DNA of 64,000 bases from Enterocloster lavalensis (lineage in GTDB: Bacteria > Bacillota > Clostridia > Lachnospirales > Lachnospiraceae). The DNA lies in NCBI RefSeq assembly GCF_902364025.1, contig NZ_CABJCG010000009.1, positions 188,965-252,964 of the forward strand. Reading direction: 5' to 3'. Positions 33,076 through 45,000 of the stretch are shown here, piece by piece. The notes beneath the pieces were generated by a model. That model searched no databases. It saw nothing but the letters and a program-made list of their open reading frames with translations, and was not told the origin of the DNA. Made by a program: the position numbers and the translations under genes. How positions within the stretch are numbered: the stretch's first letter is position 1; each line of letters opens with the position of its first letter.

Positions 33076-36000
33076 GTGAGAGGTATGAGAAAGCGAATCA
33101 GTTGGAAAATGAGGCTGCTAGCCTGGTTTCTGGTGGTCGCGATGGTTTCCGGGAATTTATCCCAGGTAGGCTACGCGGCCCAGTCCCAGACAAAGGAGAC
33201 CACCGGACAGCGGGTGATCAAAATAACGGAAAAGGAGATTGAGCGGATTCTGGACCGGGACCCGGAGAGGCGTCCCGAGCTGGAGCTGAAGGATATCCCC
33301 TTTAAAGGCGAGACCAAAAAGCAGAATGTTCTCGATGAGATTCTGTCTCTGACCGAGGGGAAGATTCTGATCAAGAAGCAGAGAAACGGCGCAAGCCTGT
33401 GCCTGATCTATGCGGAGAAGGACGGCCTGGATATCGACTTTTACGACGAGGATGCAGAGGTGGATGAGGACGAGTGCCTGATCGACTTCCTGGAAATCTA
33501 CACCGTAAACGCCGGGGATAAGCCGGTGGAGTACAAGGTGGTGCTGGACAGCGACACCATGGTGATCGGGGAGGCCACCAGTTCGGAGTTCAAGGTGGTG
33601 GGCGACAATGAGGACTTTACCATCGCCACGGATTCCAACGCGGTGAAGGCCACGGATTCCAACGCATCCGCGCAGGAGAAGGAAACCGAAGCGCCCGCGG
33701 CCCAGCCGGATAACGGACAGGCGGGGGAATCAGGACAGGAGAATACAACACAGGATCCGGCCCAGGGAGACAACGGGCAGAATCCGGCTGAGGGGACGGA
33801 AGGGGAGGCTCCGGCAGGGGGAGCGGACCAGCAGGAACCCGCAGAGAACGGCGGGGCGGAGACGCCCTCCGAAGAGACTGGAAGCCAGGAGTCCCAGGAG
33901 ACCCAGGCGCCGCCTGAGACCGAATCACAGACTGAGACAGAAGCTGAAAAAGAGCCGGAGACCGAGGCTCCCGCAGCCGAACCCACGGAAAAAGAGACGG
34001 AGAAGGAACCGGAGGCGGATGAGCCGCAGGAGCTTTCCAGATCCGTCCGTGAGAGATATCTGGTTACAAGTTCCGACGATGATGAGGAGGACGAGGGCGC
34101 GGGCCTGGTAAGCCTGTCCTTTGACGAGGATGCCACTGAGGAAGTCATGGAAAGCCTTCAGGAGGAAGGCGGAATCGTCAGCAGAGTGGGAGCCGGGATG
34201 ATTAAGAGCACGCGGCTTACGCTGGTGCCAAGCACGCCTTTCTTTGAGGCGGTGACCGAGGCCCTGGGCGATCCCGACAGCGCTGAGGACAATCAGGTGG
34301 TGGTGGGAAGCATCGCCGTATCCCCCGACAAAACCGGGGAGATCATGGCGGGCGAGGAGTTCCACCTCACCGTCAACTATGCGATGAACGCGGTTCCGCC
34401 CTATTCGTACAACGGAGGCACAGTCAGCCTTTACACGCCCAACGAGGTGAAACGCGGAACCATTATTCTGACCGTACCCAGGGAGCTGGTGCTGCCCCAG
34501 CAGGCAGTCTACCGCCAGGAAGTGGGAGAAAGCGCCATTTACAACATTCCGGTTTCAGATGAAAGCGCCTCCGGCAAGATGGTGTTAAAAGCCTACTTTG
34601 CCGGAAACGGCAGATCGGGGATCGGCACGGCCTATGAGATGAGCAATATCTGGTCTGCGGCGTACAGCGGTTTTGTCACGGCCGTAGATCCCACGGATGC
34701 CTCCTCATCGGTGGAATACGCCTTCTGCGATTACGGGCAGAGGGAGTCCCTGGACGAGGAGCTTACCGAGGAGATGTACCAGTGGGAGCTGGCTTCGCCG
34801 GATGTCTGGGCCGTCAACAAAGAGATCACCAGCTTAAACGGAGTCGGAGAGCAGGTGTCCCTGAACGGGCAGGATGCAGTTAAATTTGAATTTGAGATCA
34901 CCGTGGGCCTGGACCAGGCCGGCGCGCCCGCTGTGGGCGATGCCAACTATTTCAGGCCGGGCCGCGTGCCCTTTGAGTCCTACCGGCTCACGGATACCCT
35001 CACGCTCCACGACAAAGAGGGCAATCCCACGGATATCGCGCCCTTAAAGGTTGAGCTTGTGCCCGAGGGCGCAAACAACGGCTCTCCCCTGGTTGCGGAG
35101 GAACCGGTTCTAAACAGCGCGGTGATCACCACGGAGCAGTATGCGGCGGCCGGACATCCGGGCGAGGATACGGGCTTATATGAGACCGACGGAAGCGCCC
35201 CGGCGCTTACCCGGTATAAGGTGACGGCTTATTACGCCCGGGATAACTTCAAACTGGATTTCTGGGATCCCCAGGTAGAGGACGGGGCCACCTATCAGGT
35301 AAAAAATGACGTCACAATCGATTACACTCTGGCAAACGTCAACGGAGGCGGAAACAGACTTCAGATTCAGGATGACGCCAGGGGCTATTACCAGTTCGTG
35401 GAGGGAAGCAGCGCCATCCGGCTGAAAAAGAATCTGCTGATCCCCGATCTCAACGAGGCCGGAGAGCTGACCACCCGGGAAGTACCCTTTGACGGAGTAT
35501 ATGGCGGTTACTATGAGGGGTATGCCGGATTTACCCTTGAGAAACAGGATGAGGAAGGCACATTCCAGGTTTATTCCCCCAAGGTACTGGAAGGCGGAGC
35601 TTACAAAGACCTGGAGAACATTGCCATCAATCCCGTGCAGGACAGCCTGGATGGGGAGGTCCCGGAGCAGGGAACCGACGGGAGTCTGACCTTCTACGTG
35701 GAACCGGGCACCTACCGGATCACGGAGACGGAGCTGCCGGAGAAAACCCAGCCCGGTCCGGGTATGGAGCTTGACAGCCGGGGTCAGGCGTATTTTGAGG
35801 TTACGGTAAAGCTGGATGACGAGAAAACCGTGACATTTGAAAACGCAGTTCAGAGCGGCGGGCTTCAGTTTGCCAAGTATGGGTACGAGTACCGCAACCA
35901 CGGACTTTCCGAAAAAGCCGATCCCCTTGGCGGCGTAACCTTCGAGCTGTTCGACGGGCAGGGGGAGAGTCTGGGAACCGCCACGTCCGGTAAAGACGGA

Positions 36001-39000
36001 ATCGTGAGCTTTTTCCCGCTGGATGCAGGAACTTACACGCTGAAGGAAGTGAGCACAGCCGACGGCTACATTCTGGATTCCACCGCATATGACGTGAAGG
36101 TGGAGGCCGGAAGGATCGCCCGTCCCCGCAAGGGCGGAGCAGACCAGGAGGTTCTCTATAACCTTCCCAACCAGTCCGCGGCCAGAGTGGTCAAGTGGCT
36201 GGCGAAGCCCGGGCAGGAGCAGGAGACCAGGGTGCAGCTCGGCGGTCAGGCCGTGGAAGCCTTTGCAGGCCGGTTCCAGGTGGAGTACCGCGACGGGGAA
36301 AACTGGCTGAAATACGGGGATCCCCTTTCGCTGGACGGCAGCGGGGAGATTTACCTGGACCTTCCGGTCTATCGGAACGGGAAAACGGAGTCTGCGGAAG
36401 CCACCGTGTACCGCGTGGTGGAGAGCGTGCCGGAGGCATACACCTCCAAGACCTACAATGTGGGAGACGGGGCGTACTACCAGACCTTCGATCCGGACGC
36501 ACGCCAGGTGGTTTCCAGGGAATTCACCCTGGAGGAGGCGAGAGAGCAGGGCAAACCGGCTCCCGTGCAGACCATAAACATTACAAATATTCCCAGAAGC
36601 AACATTGCGCTGACCAAGTACAACGCCGGATACGGGGCGTCCGGGGATGACCGGAAGTCCTGGATTACGTCCGAAAAAGCAGGCGCGGCCGCGGCCGAGT
36701 TCCAGCTGCTGCGCAAAACCGGGGAAGGCCGGTACGATCTGGTCGGAAGCGGGCAGACCGATGAGAACGGAAATATCGCATTCTCCGATCTGGATATCTG
36801 GACCGACAACGGAAGCAAGATTGAATACTACTGGTATGAGATGCCCCAGTCCGGAACCCGGCTGGAGGTCTTTGATTCCGAATACGCCAGCGGCTCTGAG
36901 AACCGGCTGCAGACCGTGACGGGCGCTGTCATTGACGGTGTGTCCCATGACGCGGCGATGTTGGCGGGACCGTTTGAGCTGACCGTGGATTCCACTGTGA
37001 GGGCTTACGCTTACAACGTGGCCCAGAAGCTTCCGGTCTGGATTGAGAAGCGGGATGGAAGCGCCAAAGAAACGGTAATCTGGACGGACAGCGATCCGGA
37101 AACTCAGTTTGAGTTTACCATTTACCAGGTGGACGGGGACAAAACCGGGGCCGCAGGCCAGCCGGTAACGGTCCGCAACGACGGAAAGCCGGTATACCTG
37201 GATCTGGGATACCAGTATAAGGTTTACGAGACAAAGCACCCGGAAAGCTACGAAGGATACGAGGGCCAGGAAAACCAGTCCGATGAAAAGGGATTCTACC
37301 AGATCATCGACCTGACAAAACGCCCGGAAATATCCATGGGCAGCGGTGTTCAGGAGGCAAAGGGCGGGAATCTCACCACCTTTGTGAACCGCCGGCTGTC
37401 AAGGCTGCAGGTGGTGAAGCAGTCCAGAACCATTGACTTAAACGACCTGCTGACCAAGGATTCCAGGCTGACGGACGTTGAATTCGAGGTATTTACGGAG
37501 GAAGACGGCCAGTTTAAGTCGACCGGACGGACCATCAAATCCGATGATGGAAATTACTGGTTCAAAGCGGGAACTTATTATGTGAAGGAAAAGTCTGTCC
37601 CGGCCGGCCACATTGATCCTGCCACGTATCTGGAAACCGGCGACCACAGGAAGGACGCTGACCTGAAATACTTTATGGACAGCGGCCGGCAGAATCTTTA
37701 TTACGGGCCGATCCAGGTGAAGGAGTCCGGGAAAGAGGTTGCGACCGGCAGCGTGGAGGTGATCAACTACAAGAACGTGGGGACAATCCGCGCGATTAAG
37801 AAAAGCGGAAATACCGGCGAACCCCTGGGCGGAGCCGTGATTGCGCTGGAAAAGCTGGCCGGAGTCAAATATGTGGAGATCGGCAGACAGACCTCCGACA
37901 AGGAGACGGGATTTGTCACGTTCGGCGGTGTGGCGATCTACGACGATAACGGCGACAAGATCACTTACCGCCTGCGGGAGATCACGCCTCCCAGCGGTTA
38001 TACCCTGGATAAGGGCAGGGAGTACGCGGTGCAGCTGGACCAGAAGGACCTGCTGACAACAGTTGACACAACCGGCCACACCCTGGAATTTGTCAACAAC
38101 CTGGCCGTCAATCTGACGGTAAGGAAGTTCTGGACCGACAAATGGGAGTCCCAGTTCGACCACCGCGACATCAAGAACGAGCTGCCGGGAGTGGACCTGG
38201 TTCTGTACAAGTGGGATCAGACCGGCGGTGCCGGGAAAGCACAGCTGGTAGCGGCGGGCGCCTCGGATGAGGCGGCGGCAGCGGCCATGTTTAAGGGGCT
38301 GGACAGCAAGCTGGCATATTTTGTGGTAGAGGGCGAGGGCGTATCGGGCTACGAGCCAAAGGACGGGAAAGTCATTCTGACAAAGACCAGCGGCGCCTAC
38401 CCCGAAGAGTTGGATGTGAGCGCGGACGGAGCGCTGATGGGCGGCGATTACAACTATGTGTTCTTCCCCGTCCAGGCGGCTGGCGAGATTGAGGTAAACC
38501 GGAGCGGAGAAATCCTGAATGAGCGCCCCTGGCTGCAGTTCAACCTCCACAAGTACGCGGACCGCGTATTATACAATGAAAACACAGAGAACCGGACGCC
38601 GGTTACATTTGAGTATGAAGGGACTTCGCGCACCTTTTACGCTGAAGAGCTGAACCCGCACAAAGACGTGAACGGGGCGAGGTTTGAGTTCCATGAGACC
38701 CCGCTGACCGGCGGATTGGAAGCCGTGCTGGACGGCGGCACCCTGATTGACGTTTACGAGACGGGCACCAAGCTGAATGGACTGGGCGGACAGCAGGTGG
38801 ATGGCGAGTTCGACACCACCATCGTGCGTCCGGGAAATATTTTCTGGCTGAAGGAAGTGAGCGCCGGCCCCGGTTATTCCTGGGGCGACCGGCCGCAGAT
38901 CATCTCCTTTGTGCCCGCGGACCAGCTGAGCGGCTTTGAGCTGGATGAGAACGGTTTTTATGTACGGGCGGACGAAACCAAGGTAAAGATAGTTCCCTAT

Positions 39001-42000
39001 GAGAAAAACGCCACCGTAACCGCCGACGCGTTTAACTATGACATGAGCGGCACCGGAATAGGCGAGATCAACACCGCTTATGTGAAGCTGAACAAGTGGC
39101 TGGAAACAGAGCGGGACGGCCAGAAGGAATACACGCCTCTGGGCGGAGTGACCTTCCAGCTGCGCGTGGGCGGAATCACCGTCGCCACCCTGGAAACCGG
39201 ACTGGATAACCAGTGGAACGACGGCGACAAGACCGGCCAGGCCATGTCCGAGATGCTGTATTTCGACCGGATTGTGGAGGCGCTGAAATCGGCTGGAAGA
39301 ACCGACGAGGAGATTTTGAAGTGGGTTAATTTCGAGACTCATGAGATCAGCTTTGAGCTGGTTGAGATCAGCGCGCCGGACCGCGTGGAAATGATGGACG
39401 GCTCCAAGACCCTGACGGTCGCCTTTGCCGGGAACACGCCGGTGGATACCAGCTATTTCTGGAGCGAGGGTGATCCGGAGTCCAAGCGCCTGATCAATAC
39501 CCAGCTGGAAGGCTATCGGGTGGAGCTGAACGTTTGGGGATACAATCCCACGGAGGAGCTGTTTGAGGCCACCGGAGGAGCGATCACCGATGCCAAGCTG
39601 GAGCAGATGGGCGGACTGGACGCTGCGCCTCTGAATCAGGTGATACTGGAGCTTTACCGGTATAATTATGAAACCGGTAAATATGAGCGCTATATGGCCG
39701 ATACCTCCATCCGCACGGTAAACGGCCGGTATTTGTTCGAGGACGGATTGCCCAGAGGGAAATACTATCTGATTCAGACCAATCTGGGCCAGGCCAACAA
39801 AGACCGCTACTTTAATATGTACAACAATAAAGACTGGCGCCGCGAGTTCACCGTCAACGCCTCAGAGCGCAACGTGGTGAACGTGTATAACCCGGAGAAG
39901 CCGAATCTGGAGATCACGAAACGTGTGCTGGCGGAAAAGGCAGGCGGGGAACATGTGGACCTGGCAGGTCTGACGCTGACCTTTAAGGACGGAGGCACAA
40001 AGTATACCAGAATCTTTAACAAAGATTCTGCCGACAAAACCACTGTGAGAATCGATAACATGGCTCCCGGCGCTTACACCATTACCGAGTCCGGACAGCC
40101 GCAGAACACCTCGATTCAATACTTTGGCGTTTACAATCAGAATCAGCTGATCATCGGATTCTCCCGCACCAAGAATGGGAGCACGCCACAGATTCAGAAG
40201 CGGGATAAGCTCAAGACGTACCCATATGAGTCCCAGGTGTCCATGGAGCTGTACAACCCGCAGAAGGGCAGCCTGAAGCTGATCAAGACAGACGCGGAGG
40301 ACCCGGAGATCAAACTTGCGGGTGCAGAGTTTAAATACAGCTATCTGCCGTTTAACGCAAACAAGGGCGATATTGTTGGTTCCAAGGGCGAGGCCTATGT
40401 GGTCCGCCAGCCCGGTCTGGTTGAAGACGCGACCTTGCTTCAGGATTTGGCTGGAAGAAAATGGGGAACAGAAATGGCTGCCGGAAAGACCAACGCTGAC
40501 GGCGAACTCCTGATGGAGCATCTGGATCCCGGCTGGTACCGGATCACGGAGACCAACGCGCCGGAGGGCTACACCGCGGGACAGGAGCCGTTCTACATGG
40601 CGGTAGTCGCCGATATGGGCGCAGACCACACCGTAGCAGGGGTTATCCCCGAAGCGGTTGTGACCAATCCCCACGACGTGTCCCTGACTGTCACAAAGAA
40701 TCTGGATTACGCCGGGCTCACGGATCACAAAAACGTTCTGCCGGATACCGTCACCTTCAGGCTTTACAAGGGAACGGCGGACGGCGCGCTGGCCGATACC
40801 GGCAGGAGCGTGGAAGTGATGTCAAAGGACGGCCACACCGGTATAATCGATGGCATCCCGCAGCTTACCGCCAAAGAAACCGCGGACGGCGTCCATTACT
40901 ATCTCGCGGAGACGGTTGTAAAGTCTGAGGACTGGAATTTTGTCGCCGCCGCCGACAATCAGGACGCGGCAGGGACAGCGCTTAATACCGTGACAAAGGG
41001 CGGCGTGACCTACATCGAACTGCCCGGATTTACAACCAGGGCGGATGTTGCAATCACCGTCACCAACCGTCTGGCCAGGGCGGACATCACGCTGCTCAAG
41101 GTTGACAAGGACAGCAACGTGCCGCTGGCGGGAGCCGTTTTCGCGCTGTACGCCACCGATCAGACGGTGGGCGGCACCGGGCTGCCCGCGGATTCGGCCA
41201 GAATCGGCACCTTCGCGGATTTGGGCCAGGGAATCTACCGGCTGACCAATATCCCGGCCGGAAGCATTTCCGGGACGGACTATTATGTATTTGAAGTTAC
41301 CGCGCCGGAACACTATGTGCGCAAGGCGGAGCCGGTGAAAGTCACTGTGCTGCCGGGACAGCACTTAAGTTATGAGACGCCGGAAAACGCCGGTCTGTTG
41401 ACCATTCAAAATGAGAGCGGCGTGGACATCAGCCTGATCAAGCACCCGGATGTGTACGGAGGGCCGGAAGCCGGAACCATCCAGAAGTCCGGTGTGAAAT
41501 TTGACCTGTATGTGCGCGACACGGCCCAGGACGGAAGCGGCTGGACCAAGGTGGGCGAGACCAGGGAGCCGGATGCGGAAGGAACCATCAAATGGACCGG
41601 ACTTAAGCTGGCGGACCGCCAGTACGCTCTGTACGAGTACGACATTACCGGCGGAACCTACGAAAATTACGCGCTGGACGGCATATATCTGGACGGCGTG
41701 AAGATGGAGGAGACCGCGGAGCAGGACGGCAGGAGACTTTACGTGCTGGCAGGAATGTCTGCGGGCCAGACCTTCGGGTTTGAGGCTTTCAACCGCCCGG
41801 CACAGCTGGTGACCATCCAAAAGACCGACGCCAACGGCGGTCCGGCTCCCGAAGCTGAGTTCCAGATTCTGGATGCCAACGGCGGCGTAGTCATGATTCA
41901 CGGGCAGGAGACGGTTCAGACCGCTAAGGTTGGCGGAGAGAACTACACCCAGGTGAAAATACCGCTGAAAGCGGGAACGTACACGCTGGTGGAGACGAAA

Positions 42001-45000
42001 ACCGGCTCCGGCTACAACCTGATTCCGGACGACAGCCGGGTGATCACCCGGCGGGAGATCACGGTGCCGGATGAAGCGAACAACAACACCTATGAATTCT
42101 CCAACCTGCGCATCGCTCCCACCGTGGAGCTGAACAAACAGGTTGCGGCTGTGAACGGCCAGGAGGTTGGGGCGGGCCGCGAAGGCGTGCTGGAGAACCT
42201 GTGGTGGAACGACGGCCAGACGGTGCGCTATGAGCTCACGCCGGTCCTTGGCGATGAGATTACGGGCAGGGGAAACAACGGAACCATCGAGCGCTTTGCG
42301 CTGACCGACACCGGGCTTACCATGCAGGGGCCGGATGGAAACGACCTAGCCTACGATATTTACACAAGGGATAACTACTCCTTCACGGAGCTGGTGATTC
42401 CCATGCCGTCCCACGACAGCTTTATTGTCCGGGACGGGGTGGCCGTGGAGGTGGGAGCTATCACCGCGACGGTTACCACGGAGCATTTTGACGGCTCCCA
42501 GAACACCTATGAGCACACGTTTGACCTGCAGGACAGCTGGACCCTGGATCTGGGAGCGGAAGCGGGAGTGAAGGGCTTTACGGTCACTTACGAGGACGCG
42601 CGGATGAAGGAGCAGAGCGGTTACGCCCTGGGCCAGAATTTCAACCCCGGAACCATCCGGGCAGAGGCGGTGCTGTACCAGCAGCCGTACAACTCCCAGG
42701 CGGTCCAGGTCATCGGCAGGATCCGCAACAGCGCCAATGTGGCGGTGAAGTACAGCAAATATTTAAGCGACGGAACCCACCAGGAATATACCATGGGCAG
42801 AGACTCGTTTGACGATGTCTGTGTGCTGGAGCCGGATATTCCCACTGTTTCCACACGGCTGGACGTGGCCAACAACACCAGGCCCGCGGATACCGCTACC
42901 GGCAATATCAAGGTGGGCGACAAGCTGACCTACACCATGACGCTGGAAAATGTCAGCGGCGAATCGATCCGCAGCGAGATGGTGGGACCGGTCTTTGTAA
43001 ACCGGCTGCCCATCGGCGTAAACGCTGTGGATGACACGGTCAAAGTGCGCATGAACGGTACGGAGATCGAGCCGGATCAGATCAGTGTGATTTACGACAG
43101 CGAGGGAATTGAGTATTTGGTGGTATCGCTGCCGCACCACAACCTGACAAACGGCGACAAGGTGGTCGTGACCTTTGAGGCCGAGGTCGGCAACGCGGTG
43201 ATCAACAACACGGGCGCCGCCACGGATTCCATGTATGTCACCAGCCGCCTGACCAAAGATATTTTCGCGAGCAACCCGGGCGGAGCCACCTTCAAGTGGC
43301 AGGAAGAGAAAACGGGAACCAACTGGCCCAATGAATACCCGGACATCAACGACATTGCAAAAGACACGCTGGGGCTGTGGAACAAGGCCAACGGCTACAC
43401 CTACAACTACCGGCAGAACACATTTAACACCAACTCCGACATCACCCTTCTGAAGGAGGGCAAGGGCAACCTGGACAGCGCCTTTGTGTCCGAGCCGGTG
43501 AGCGCCAAGGTAACGCCCGACGAGAACGGCAGCATCATTTATCATCTGATTGCCAAGAACACGTCGGCGGAAGCCAACAAGACGGTGATCACCAGGCTGC
43601 GCCTGGCGGATTCCCTGCCCAGACCCAGCGAGATGGAGGACTTCAAGGGAACCAGCAGAAGCAGCCAGTGGAGATTCAACGTGGACGGCGGCACTGCGTT
43701 TACCGTGTATAAAGTGAACGCGGAGGGCGCGAAAACGGTGATCGAACCGGAAAACTACCGGATTTACTACTTTACCGGGGACGGCGAGACGGCCATGGAC
43801 CAGAGCGTGCTGAAGAAATACGAGAACCCGGAAGATCACGGTTGGGTATTGCAGGATAACTGGACCGGAACCAACCCGGTTGCGGTGATGGCGGATATCA
43901 CGCTCCCCGAGGATCAACATCTAAAGACGGGCGAGAGCGCCGTGCTGGAATTCAAGGCGGATGTGCAGGAGATCAACTCGGCCCAGGAGCTGGAGCGCAT
44001 CGCTTACACCTACGCGGTGAACCGGTTCTCCATGTCCTACTACCATATGTCCAACGAAAACCCGGAGGAGCTGGCGTTCCAGGATGTGACCAGCAACATG
44101 GTTCAGGCCGTGCTGACCCCCGCCAGAGTGGGCGTGGGCGGCAGGATCTGGATCGACGCCAACGGCAACGGACTCCAGGACGACGACCAGTACGGCACGT
44201 CCGTGTCCGATTTGCAGAAGCTGGTGGAAAACCAGTATTTCAGAATCAGGCTGAACACCAGCGGCGAGGAGAAGAACACGGTGTCCGTGGCCTCCGTATC
44301 CCAGGCGATCCCGGCGGTACCCAACGAGACGGCGAAGCCTTCGGGCGTTTTGGACCGGACCGGACGGTTCCTGTTCTCGGGCCTGCTGCCTGCGCAGCCT
44401 CACGATGAGGAAAACCTGTACGCGGCCATGGACGACGACGGAGCGCTCAACACGATCCGAAACGAACTGAAGCCCGGCGCGTTAAAGGGGCTGAATCCTC
44501 AGACAAACCGGCTGACCATTATCACCGGGGGCGACGGGAGCGCCGACATCATTCCCGGAATGTATTTAAAGAAAACCGCGACAACGGTGAACGGCAAAGG
44601 CATTTCCAACGCCGAAGGCGGCATGTCGCGCAAACCCTCTGAGCTGAAGGCGGGGACGTACCCCAGCGAGACTCAGGACAACAACTTTGTGACCAACGGC
44701 ACGGCGGACAGCTATGTCTCCGAACAATTCTTCCTGTGGGGCGACACGGAGAACTGGGATCAGACCAAGGATTTCGGCCTGATTCCCTACCGCGATCTGA
44801 CCATCACCAAATACGGGGAGGGAGATCCGAAGGAAACGCTGGAAGGGGCGGAATTCGCCCTGTACGGCCCCTTTGACAACGAGGAAGAAGCCAGGGCCTT
44901 TGACACAGGGAAAGCGAACGAAGGCAGCGGCAAGTTTGTGGGCCGCGGGGCCACCGGAGCGGACGGAACCCTGAAGTTCGAGGGACTTTACTACTATCTG

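Noticed and set aside
35176-37239. 687-codon open frame on the minus strand inside the giant adhesin gene
   Set aside because: It is antisense to a strongly supported gene, has no recognisable domains, and arises from GC-rich codon bias.
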